Positions 6,696-13,057 of a stretch of DNA of 13,078 nt are shown one piece after another. Both the position numbers and the translations under genes were made by a program. Under the pieces are notes generated by a model that saw only the letters and a program-made list of their open reading frames with translations, did not search any database and had not been told where the DNA came from. The stretch comes from an uncultured Bacteroidales bacterium. Lineage in GTDB: Bacteria > Bacteroidota > Bacteroidia > Bacteroidales > Paludibacteraceae. The DNA lies in assembly GCA_937892015.1 (NCBI GenBank), contig CALAUY010000160.1, positions 1-13,078 on the forward strand. Direction: 5' to 3'. Within the stretch, counting starts at the first letter, position 1; each line of letters starts with the position of its first letter.

Positions 6696-7709
6696 ATGTC
6701 GAAGAGCTTAAGTCTTTTCCTGACTGCTGTCGTCTGTGCTTGCAGCTTATACGGGTGCGGCAAATCCGCACCACCTAAGGCTGATGTGCCTCGGTCTGCC
6801 GCTTTCAGTGCCGACTCGGCATACAACTTCATCGCTGCGCAAGTAGCTTTCGGACCGCGAGTGCCCGGCACCGCTGCGCACGAGAGTTGCGCACGGTATC
6901 TGCGTGACAGACTGCAAGCTTTCGGTGCCGAAGTGCGGGTAGAACAGGGCTGTCTTCCTAACTATGCGGGCGAGGAGCAACAGATATACAATATAATAGG
7001 TACGTACGCACCCGCGCGCGAGAAGCGTATATTGCTTTGCGCCCACTGGGACTGCCGCCCGTGGTGCGACCAAGAGGAGAACTACGACGACAGGATGCAG
7101 CCCGTGCAGGGTGCCAACGACGGAGCGAGCGGAGTTGGAGTGTTGCTCGAGGTGGCAAGGCAACTCGGGCTGCAAACCGGTGACGTAAGTTCGGCCGTGC
7201 CGGACGTGGGCGTGGACATCGTGTTCTTCGATGTGGAGGATATGGGTACACCCTCTTTCTACACCGGTCGAGAGCGCGAGGACACATGGTGTCTTGGAGC
7301 GCAATTATGGTCGCAACGACACCAATCAGACAAGCAGAGATACCTCTTCGGAGTGCTCCTCGACATGGTAGGGTCGCCGGATGCCGTTTTCCCTAAAGAG
7401 TACTACTCGCAGCAGTTCGCCAACGCGTATGTGGAACGCATCTGGCGCACAGCGCAGCAACTGGGTTACGGCCGTTATTTCCGCGACGTGCGCTCTTATC
7501 CGCTCATTGATGACCATTATTACGTGAACACACTCGCCGGCATACCGTGCGTGGATATTATCCATTACGACACGCAGTCGGGTACGGGCTTTGCGCATTA
7601 TTGGCACACAACGCACGACGACATGTCCAATATCTCACGCGCTACACTCGATGCCGTCGGACGCACATTGATAACGCTTATTCAGAATGAAAATGCTCGA
7701 AATAACTAA
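6696..7709 (+). CDS. Glutaminyl-peptide cyclotransferase (bacterial M28-like glutaminyl cyclase), predicted lipoprotein
   Basis: 337-residue zinc enzyme of the M28 fold, related to the glutaminyl cyclases described in Porphyromonas gingivalis and Prevotella. It converts N-terminal Gln of exported proteins to pyroglutamate. Visible motifs are FGPRVPGTAAH (residues 52-62), CAHWDCRPWCDQE (115-127), GANDGASGVGVLLE (139-152) with Asp142 as a likely zinc ligand, FFDVEDMG (177-184) with Glu181, and WHTTHDDM (303-310) with a metal-binding His. The AHWD...RPW and WHT signatures fit cyclases better than M28 aminopeptidases. A lipoprotein signal ends SLYGC, with Cys21 lipidated, so the enzyme would be tethered in the envelope, probably facing the periplasm. 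The last 23 bases overlap the sufC reading frame. No clear promoter lies between it and prs. Confidence 0.88.
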   Translation: MSKSLSLFLTAVVCACSLYGCGKSAPPKADVPRSAAFSADSAYNFIAAQVAFGPRVPGTAAHESCARYLRDRLQAFGAEVRVEQGCLPNYAGEEQQIYNIIGTYAPAREKRILLCAHWDCRPWCDQEENYDDRMQPVQGANDGASGVGVLLEVARQLGLQTGDVSSAVPDVGVDIVFFDVEDMGTPSFYTGREREDTWCLGAQLWSQRHQSDKQRYLFGVLLDMVGSPDAVFPKEYYSQQFANAYVERIWRTAQQLGYGRYFRDVRSYPLIDDHYYVNTLAGIPCVDIIHYDTQSGTGFAHYWHTTHDDMSNISRATLDAVGRTLITLIQNENARNN

Positions 7710-8448
7710 TCTGCACGCCTCTGTGGGCGGCAAAACCATCATCAAGGGGTTGAATCTCACCATTGGGCAGGGTGAGATACACGCGCTTATGGGTCGCAAT
7801 GGTGCCGGCAAATCGACGTTGTCGGCCGTCTTGACAGGCAATCCCGCATATACGGTCACTGAGGGCTCCATCCGCTTCAACGGGAAAGACCTGCTCGCGA
7901 TGACTCCCGACGAGCGCGCTAACGAGGGACTCTTCCTCTCGTTTCAGTACCCCGTGGAAATACCCGGAGTCTCGATGGTCAATTTCCTCAAAACGGCCGT
8001 CAACGCCAAGCGGCAGTACCAAGGACTCGAACCTCTCTCTGCATCCGAGTTCCTGAAACTTAAGCGCGAAAAAGAGAAACTGCTGGACATCACTTCCGGC
8101 ATGCAGAACCGCTCCGTCAACGAGGGGTTTTCCGGTGGAGAGAAGAAGAAGAACGAGGTTTTTCAGATGGCGATGTTGCAACCCCGATTAGCAATCTTGG
8201 ACGAGACGGACTCCGGTCTTGACGTGGATGCATTGCGCATTGTAGCAGACGGATTCAACAAAATACGTACGCCTAAGATGTCGGCCATCATCATCACGCA
8301 CTACGAACGCATGCTCGACTATATCCGTCCTGATTACGTGCACGTGCTCCACAACGGACGTATTGTGGAGACGGGCGATGCCGCTCTCGCTAAAGCTATT
8401 GACGAACGCGGGTTCGACTGGATTGAGGATAAGTACCAAACTGATTGA
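7687..8448 (+). CDS. sufC: Fe-S cluster assembly ATPase SufC
   Basis: 253-residue ABC-type ATPase that powers the SufBCD scaffold in iron-sulfur cluster assembly in the cytoplasm. It shows Walker A GRNGAGKST (residues 36-44), Q-loop LSFQYP (Gln87), the SufC-specific signature GFSGGEKKKNE (147-157), Walker B LAILDETDSGLD (168-179) and switch His205 in THYERML. Length is standard. Two start codons, at 7687 and 7693, are both inside the end of the glutaminyl cyclase gene, giving an overlap of 23 or 17 bases. The second would give MLEITNLHA, closest to the usual SufC N-terminus. The usual upstream partner sufB is absent; the cyclase gene takes that place. sufD follows after two bases. Confidence 0.96.
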   Translation: MKMLEITNLHASVGGKTIIKGLNLTIGQGEIHALMGRNGAGKSTLSAVLTGNPAYTVTEGSIRFNGKDLLAMTPDERANEGLFLSFQYPVEIPGVSMVNFLKTAVNAKRQYQGLEPLSASEFLKLKREKEKLLDITSGMQNRSVNEGFSGGEKKKNEVFQMAMLQPRLAILDETDSGLDVDALRIVADGFNKIRTPKMSAIIITHYERMLDYIRPDYVHVLHNGRIVETGDAALAKAIDERGFDWIEDKYQTD

Positions 8449-8450
8449 CG

Positions 8451-9131
8451 ATGCAGCGTATGACGGAAGTGTTGCGAGATAAACGGGACGCAACCATCGA
8501 TTTGGTAGTTGACGCGGGTGAGAGCCGACAAGTGGTGTTGCTCTCACCGGTCAACGTGCGACTCTCCGTTCGTCAGAGGGAGGGCTCTACGCTGAGCGTG
8601 CACGTGCTTTCGCTCACCGATGCCGATTCGGACTTGTCCGTCACGGTGAACCAAGATGAGCCCCATTGCCGGACACAACTCTACGGGTTGGCACTGACGC
8701 GCGGCAATCAGGTCGTGAACATAGAGACGCATGTGCTGCACAACGTCGGGCACGGTACGAGTACACAACTCTTCAAGAACGCGCTGGCCGACACTTCGCG
8801 AGCCACGTTCTACGGCGAACTCAAGGTCTTGCCCGATGCACAGAAAACCGAGGCATACCAAACGAACCGTAACATCCTGCTCTCGCCCGAGGCGAAGATG
8901 CGCACACGCCCGCAACTGGAGATTTATGCCGATGATGTCAAGTGCTCGCATGGCGCTACAACCGGGCATCTCGACACTAACGCCCTCTTCTATATGCAGC
9001 AGCGCGGCATCCCACTCGCCGAGGCCAAGCGATTGCTCTTACTCGCTTTTATGGAAGAGGTTGTGCAGACACTTCCTGACGAACCACTTCAAGAGGAGGT
9101 AAGACAACAGATAAACAAGCGGCTCAAATAG
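8451..9131 (+). CDS. sufD: SufD-like Fe-S scaffold protein, lacking the N-terminal half
   Basis: 226-residue protein matching the C-terminal beta-helix core and tail of SufD, the SufBCD scaffold subunit. The diagnostic stretch RPQLEIYADDVKCSHGAT (residues 153-170) contains His167, which I align with the functional His360 of E. coli SufD. It is followed by the family's GxLDxxxLFYxxxRGIPxxxA segment and a helical C-terminus. SufD proteins usually have about 420-450 residues, so roughly 190 N-terminal residues are missing. This is not an obvious frameshift, because SufC ends two bases before the ATG at 8451. A TTG at 8445 could give two more residues but overlaps the SufC stop. It is the last gene of the prs run, convergent with secG. 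It could be a degenerate, a compact, or a SufB/D-like variant protein. Confidence 0.85.
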   Translation: MQRMTEVLRDKRDATIDLVVDAGESRQVVLLSPVNVRLSVRQREGSTLSVHVLSLTDADSDLSVTVNQDEPHCRTQLYGLALTRGNQVVNIETHVLHNVGHGTSTQLFKNALADTSRATFYGELKVLPDAQKTEAYQTNRNILLSPEAKMRTRPQLEIYADDVKCSHGATTGHLDTNALFYMQQRGIPLAEAKRLLLLAFMEEVVQTLPDEPLQEEVRQQINKRLK

Positions 9132-9173
9132 AGTCGCTCGTTTTGTCTATGAGTCACCCGTTAACGGAAATGC

Positions 9174-9515
9174 TTATTCCGCGTCTGCTTCACCCTCGTC
9201 GAAGATGGGCGTGGCGGCTTGTTGCTGCAACTCGCTCGCGGCCTCTTGCACCTGCTCGGAGATTTGGCTCTCGCCCTCCTGTACGCCCGAACGCTTCAGG
9301 TTGAAACCAACAGCAAGTACCGACATCACAACGATAATAGCCATCAACGACCATGTGGCTTTCTCAAGAAAATCGGCCGTCTTAGGAGCACCCATCACTT
9401 GGTTGCCACTCGTGAAACCCGCGGCCAAACCGCCGCCTTTAGAATTCTGTACAAGCACTAGTAGCACCACAAGGCCGCAAGCCAGTACAATAAGGATTGT
9501 TAAAAAAAGTACCAT
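9174..9515 (-). CDS. secG: Preprotein translocase subunit SecG
   Basis: 113-residue inner-membrane subunit that assists the SecYE channel during SecA-driven export. Two hydrophobic segments (about residues 3-22 and 53-72) flank a cytoplasmic loop with the family's LVQNSKGGGLA (residues 21-31) and the TADFLEKATW motif (46-55), close to the usual LTKATAxLA. The tail beyond residue 75 is Gln/Glu-rich and probably disordered, as is common in Bacteroidetes SecG. It has its own promoter upstream at 9578-9609 with a leader of about 56 bases, so it can be expressed independently of lptE. The 3' end faces sufD across 42 bases with no convincing terminator; a CCGTTAACGG palindrome at 9158-9167 lacks a following T run. 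Confidence 0.95.
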   Translation of the reverse strand: MVLFLTILIVLACGLVVLLVLVQNSKGGGLAAGFTSGNQVMGAPKTADFLEKATWSLMAIIVVMSVLAVGFNLKRSGVQEGESQISEQVQEAASELQQQAATPIFDEGEADAE

Positions 9516-9577
9516 TTTTATTCTGTTTACAATTTATTTTTTACGTTTTTGATTTGTGTTGAGCACGAAATCGGGTG

Positions 9578-9609
9578 CAAAGTTACTGCTTTTTTCTTAT
9601 ATATGCAAG
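9578..9609 (-). promoter_or_regulatory. Bacteroidetes-type promoter for secG
   Basis: On the minus strand the -33 box CTTG is at 9606-9609 and the -7 box TAACTTTG at 9578-9585, with a 20-base spacer beginning CATATATAAG and ending AAAAGCAG. Transcription would start near 9571. The remaining part of the lptE-secG gap (9610-9713) is T-rich on the plus strand near the promoter, and I see no gene or terminator in it. Confidence 0.75.
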
Positions 9610-9713
9610 TAAAAACGCATTTTTTTGCTCTTTTTCATGCATTTTATCCGCCTAAATCCCCAAAAGACCGTCACTTTTCCTCGTTTTCCGTTCCGTTATA
9701 CGCTCGCTCAGGG

Positions 9714-10220
9714 TTACCATTTGGCCACGGTATCGTTGTAGATATTCTCCGCAATCTCGGTAATCATGACGCTACAGAGCTCCTCTTGCACGTCAGTAAG
9801 TAGCTGACTCGAGTCGAACGTCTGGAATGCCGAGTAGGTCTTCTCGAATGACTCTTCGGGCGCAACGTTATTAGTGAACCGCACTTTGATGGTCAGCGTC
9901 AGTTTGGTCTCCGATGAATAGGAGTCGGCAGAGATGGCCATCGGCGTGAGCGTGTAGCCGGTAATCTCGCCCTCCAACTCGAGGTCTCCTCCCTTGCGCA
10001 GGATAGTGAGACGCGTCTGCCGGCTGTACAGGTCGCGGATACCCTCCGAGAGGTTGTTGCTCAACTGAGCATATACAAGCGCCGCGTTGTTGGGGAAATC
10101 AGCGATAGAGATAGAGTGAATCTTGGCGTAATCTATCGATGCACCGTTGAACTTGTACGAGATGACGCAACTCTGCATCATCAACATCACTACTGCCAAT
10201 ATATATACCTTACCCTTCAA
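9714..10220 (-). CDS. lptE: LPS-assembly lipoprotein LptE (Bacteroidetes type)
   Basis: 168-residue outer-membrane lipoprotein that plugs and supports LptD during insertion of lipopolysaccharide into the outer leaflet. The signal peptide runs to a lipobox MQSC with Cys18 lipidated. The mature part begins YKFNGASIDYAKIHSISIADFPNNAALV, the conserved N-terminal pattern of Bacteroidetes LptE, and alternates beta-strands and helices as expected. The start appears to be TTG at 10218-10220. No ATG exists upstream in frame, because the repeat array brings stops, and the first internal ATG (residue 12) would destroy the signal peptide. GTG or TTG codons inside the signal would also shorten it too much. 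It lies 69 bases after the activator gene, with most of the gap filled by a 7-base repeat array. Confidence 0.88.
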   Translation of the reverse strand: MKGKVYILAVVMLMMQSCVISYKFNGASIDYAKIHSISIADFPNNAALVYAQLSNNLSEGIRDLYSRQTRLTILRKGGDLELEGEITGYTLTPMAISADSYSSETKLTLTIKVRFTNNVAPEESFEKTYSAFQTFDSSQLLTDVQEELCSVMITEIAENIYNDTVAKW

Positions 10221-10221
10221 C

Positions 10222-10277
10222 CTGAAACTTGAAACCTGAAACCTGAAACCTGAAACTTTAAACTTTAAACTTTAAAC
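10222..10277. repeat. Array of eight 7-base direct repeats upstream of lptE
   Basis: On the plus strand the units are CTGAAAC, TTGAAAC, CTGAAAC three times, then TTTAAAC three times, exactly contiguous (56 bases). A degenerate ninth unit, CTTCAAC at 10215-10221, continues into the lptE start region. Read in the lptE direction they are GTTTAAA x3, GTTTCAG x3, GTTTCAA, GTTTCAG. The unit length is not a multiple of three, and the array lies between two genes rather than inside one. A T run (plus strand) follows at 10278-10283. The sequence would lie in the leader or intergenic RNA ahead of lptE. Confidence 0.95.
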
Positions 10278-10289
10278 TTTTTTGCTCTC

Positions 10290-11540
10290 CTACAGCCCAA
10301 ACTTCTCTATCTTCCGATAAAGCGTGCGTTCGGAGATATTCAACTCTTCTGCCGCGCGCTTGCGTGAGCCCTGATTGCGTGCAAGTGCCTCCCTAATCGA
10401 CTCTCGCTCAATCTCTTCCATCGTGGGCGAACTGTCTTCTTGTGGCGGGCGTGCCGTCTCACCGTCGTCCTCGCGCAACTCCTCTGCCTCTGCCTCTTCT
10501 ACCTCTACCAGCGGGCGTGTAGGTGCGATAGGTGCAGGTGAGAGCGTGGCGGGCGTGCTATGTACCACCGGCGATTCGTTGCCGGGGATGTGACCGGACT
10601 GACCGGTCTGCAAGAGTACAATCTGCTTGCGCAAATCGGCAATGTCGTGCTGCATGATATTCAGCACTTTATAAAGCATGTCGCGCTCGCTCATCTGTTC
10701 ATCGGGATAACGCTCCGAACCCGTGAAGAGTGCCGGCGCGCGATTGAGCTCATTCTCTTTCAAGTATGGCCGCAACATCGCTGCATTAATCTCGCGCTCT
10801 TCAGAGATGACGCACAGTTGCTCTGCGAGGTTCTTCAGCTGCCGGATATTGCCGCCCCAGTAGTAGTTCTTCAGCAACGTTTTGGCCTCTTCTGTAAGCG
10901 TGATGCGCGGGATAGCGTTCTGATCGGCAAAATCACCGACGAACTTACGGAAGAGCAGGGGGATATCGTCTTTGCGCTCGCGCAGTGCGGGCACGTGAAT
11001 CTCCACGCCGCAGAGCCGATAATAGAGGTCTTCGCGGAAACGTTCCTCCCGAATGGCACGTGGCAACTCCACGTTCGTAGCAGCCACCACCCGCACATTC
11101 GTCTTGCGGACGGTCGATTCGCCCATGCGTAGATACTCGCCCGTCTCAAGCACGCGCAACAGCATCGCTTGCGTGTCCATCGGCAACTCACCGACCTCAT
11201 CGAGGAAGAGCGTGCCACCGTTGGCTTCTTCGAAATAGCCCTTGCGGTCACTACGTGCATCGGTGTACGCGCCACGCACGTGACCGAACAGCTCCGAGTT
11301 GATCGTCCCCGAGGGGAAAGCACCGCAGTTGACCGACAGGTTCGGACCGTGCTTGCGCGGCGAGAAATCGTGGATGATGCGGGAGAAGATATCCTTGCCC
11401 ACACCGTTCTCGCCGGTGATGAGCACGCTCAAGTTGGTCTTGGCAACTTGCACCGCCACTTCGATGTCGTGCATCAAGATGGGCGAATTGCCCACGATGC
11501 CATAACGTTGTTTGATGGTTTGTATCTCTTGTTGCGTCAT
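10290..11540 (-). CDS. Sigma-54-type AAA+ transcriptional activator with Fis-type HTH, no receiver domain, GAYTDA loop
   Basis: 416-residue cytoplasmic regulator. The AAA+ domain starts almost at the N-terminus: Walker A GENGVGKD (43-50), the L1 loop GAYTDA (90-95), Walker B GGTLFLDE (108-115), arginine-finger region FREDLYYRL (168-176) and sensor II GNIRQLKN (230-237). A low-complexity acidic and proline-rich linker (about 310-372) leads to a Fis-like helix-turn-helix ending RKRAAEELNISERTLYRKIEKFGL. With no receiver, GAF or PAS domain, input must come from another protein or from expression level. The usual loop is GAFTGA; here Phe is Tyr and the second Gly is Asp, which may weaken or alter sigma-54 contact. 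It is 12 bases after the cotH stop and precedes lptE, so it may be cotranscribed with both. Genes it controls cannot be told from this window. Confidence 0.92.
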   Translation of the reverse strand: MTQQEIQTIKQRYGIVGNSPILMHDIEVAVQVAKTNLSVLITGENGVGKDIFSRIIHDFSPRKHGPNLSVNCGAFPSGTINSELFGHVRGAYTDARSDRKGYFEEANGGTLFLDEVGELPMDTQAMLLRVLETGEYLRMGESTVRKTNVRVVAATNVELPRAIREERFREDLYYRLCGVEIHVPALRERKDDIPLLFRKFVGDFADQNAIPRITLTEEAKTLLKNYYWGGNIRQLKNLAEQLCVISEEREINAAMLRPYLKENELNRAPALFTGSERYPDEQMSERDMLYKVLNIMQHDIADLRKQIVLLQTGQSGHIPGNESPVVHSTPATLSPAPIAPTRPLVEVEEAEAEELREDDGETARPPQEDSSPTMEEIERESIREALARNQGSRKRAAEELNISERTLYRKIEKFGL

Positions 11541-11552
11541 AATGGTACGGAT

Positions 11553-13004
11553 TTATTCAACGATAACGATGGTCTTGCCGCCGTGGATGTAGATGCCGGC
11601 AGTGCAGGGCCGAGAACTCATTTTGCGCCCCAGTAGGTCGTAATAGGCCTCATCGGTGGACATCTCCGGCACCTCGTCGATGGGGGTGATGCCGAAGAAC
11701 GTGTCCATCTCAGCGAAGCGGTTGGCATACCATGCCTCAATGAGGCTAATCTCGCGAGCAAGGTCCGTCACATATTGCGGCTTACTCGACTTGGCCTCGA
11801 AATGGTCAACCATCCGTTGCCATGCGCCACTTTGGATGAACAGGTCGCGGTAACGCTCCAGCTTGGCATTGACCGAGTCGGGCGAGAAAGGGCCATTGCG
11901 TACCTCTCGCCAACGGCGGTACACGGTCAGCGTATATTCCGCATCGTAATGCACGGCCGAGATGGGATAGGGCTGGTTGCTGTTGACACCGCTCACCGGC
12001 CAATCCGTGTAGGTGCCGTTATAGCACGAACCATCGTACGCTCCACCGAGACTCGTGTCCAGATCCCACGGCGTCATCACAAAACGCCGCTTGTCCGCCT
12101 CTGCCTCCGTTGGGTCGTCGATGCTCTTGGTGATATTGCGCACAGAGACAAAATGGTTCTTATTTCCCCAGTTATCGGCTATACTCAGCGCCATCACATG
12201 TATCTGATAATCAGCCAGATTGTCCAAGTAGAAATATCTCTTCACATAAGCCGCCGTCTGTCCGTTATTGAACGCATCCTGCAACGGTGCCCATGCCACC
12301 GCTCCGCCCAAATCTTCGGGGTAAGTCAGTTCCCATGCGTTGTGGTAACTTATCACGCACGCGCCCGAATCGGCACTGTAACCAACGTTGTTCTGGTCAG
12401 CTACATCTTGCGTTCCGCTCTTGTAAAGCACGCCGCGGATAGTTGACGAACCGTCCGCGTTCTCCCGCGTCTTTTTCAGGTCGAGCAGCTTGCGATTGAT
12501 ACGGTCGCTCATGCAGTAGATGCCATAATATGTGCCGTTGATGTACACCTCCACAAACCGCCCTTCAGTGCCGTTACGGCCGTCGAACTGCGTGTCGTAG
12601 GGCAGACGGGAGAACTCGTTCCAGATGTCGAAAGCTACGCGGTTGCGCATACAGATGCGGTCGATGGCCATCGCGTCCAGTATCCACGACGAGCAACTAC
12701 GCATACCCAACAATGCCGAGTCCGCTTCAGCACTATAGTCCGTCGTGCGCAGTTTCATGTTAAACGACGGCTTCATCATGTACTGCGAAGCAGTGGCACC
12801 GCGCGTCTTGAATTTCGCGGGCAACGACACCACCGAACCATCGGTGTCCGTCAACTCCATCGTGCCGTTCACATAACTACTCATGTTCTGCGTGAAAGAG
12901 CCGTTCATCTCAACGCGCAACACCGGCATCACGCTCTGCGCCTCTGCCGTCATGGCCGTCATTATCAGCCCTATCCACATCAATATATGTCGCATCCGTT
13001 TCAT
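11553..13004 (-). CDS. CotH-family secreted protein with C-terminal sorting-like tail
   Basis: 483-residue exported protein of the CotH family (kinase-like fold, first known from spore coat protein CotH). Family features are KPSFNMKLR (78-86), the segment SSWILDAMAIDRICMRNRVAFDIW (105-128), VEVYINGTYYGIYCMSDRINR (151-171), ADNWGNKNHF (276-285) and MTPWDLDTSLGG (310-321), with Asp314 and Asp316 as candidate metal-binding residues. Where many CotH proteins have Glu after GxYxLxE, this one has SDR. The signal peptide ends TAEA, with predicted cleavage before Gln23. The C-terminus, YYDLLGRKM...GIYIHGGKTIVIVE, resembles the tail of Bacteroidetes secreted proteins and type IX sorting domains. ATG 13004 is chosen because the promoter lies just upstream; a start at 13067 would be upstream of the promoter. 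Substrate and activity are unknown. Confidence 0.85.
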   Translation of the reverse strand: MKRMRHILMWIGLIMTAMTAEAQSVMPVLRVEMNGSFTQNMSSYVNGTMELTDTDGSVVSLPAKFKTRGATASQYMMKPSFNMKLRTTDYSAEADSALLGMRSCSSWILDAMAIDRICMRNRVAFDIWNEFSRLPYDTQFDGRNGTEGRFVEVYINGTYYGIYCMSDRINRKLLDLKKTRENADGSSTIRGVLYKSGTQDVADQNNVGYSADSGACVISYHNAWELTYPEDLGGAVAWAPLQDAFNNGQTAAYVKRYFYLDNLADYQIHVMALSIADNWGNKNHFVSVRNITKSIDDPTEAEADKRRFVMTPWDLDTSLGGAYDGSCYNGTYTDWPVSGVNSNQPYPISAVHYDAEYTLTVYRRWREVRNGPFSPDSVNAKLERYRDLFIQSGAWQRMVDHFEAKSSKPQYVTDLAREISLIEAWYANRFAEMDTFFGITPIDEVPEMSTDEAYYDLLGRKMSSRPCTAGIYIHGGKTIVIVE

Positions 13005-13025
13005 GTGCTTTTTCTTTTCGGACTG

Positions 13026-13057
13026 CAAAGTTACTGCTTTTTTTTCATATATGCAAA
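13026..13057 (-). promoter_or_regulatory. Bacteroidetes-type promoter for cotH and probably the following regulator and lptE
   Basis: On the minus strand the -33 box TTTG is at 13054-13057 and the -7 box TAACTTTG at 13026-13033, separated by 20 bases. The predicted transcript would start near 13020, leaving a leader of about 16 bases to ATG 13004. This short leader supports the chosen start. The bases from here to the window end are A/T-rich with repeated TGCAA words and hold no gene I can support. Confidence 0.75.

Noticed and set aside
8451..9131. SufC plus short partner as an SMS-type minimal Fe-S system
   Set aside because: The protein has the SufD-type KCSHGAT site rather than the SufB-type Cys and Glu sites, so a shortened SufD is the simpler reading.
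9158..9167. CCGTTAACGG palindrome between sufD and secG as a bidirectional terminator
   Set aside because: The stem would have almost no loop and no T run follows on either strand, so it does not meet terminator criteria.
10222..10277. Possible small CRISPR array
   Set aside because: The 7-base units are contiguous, with no spacers, and no cas genes are present; it is a simple tandem repeat.
11775..12446. Plus-strand open frame of 223 codons opposite cotH
   Set aside because: No domain or promoter; the opposite strand encodes a protein with clear CotH motifs and a signal peptide.
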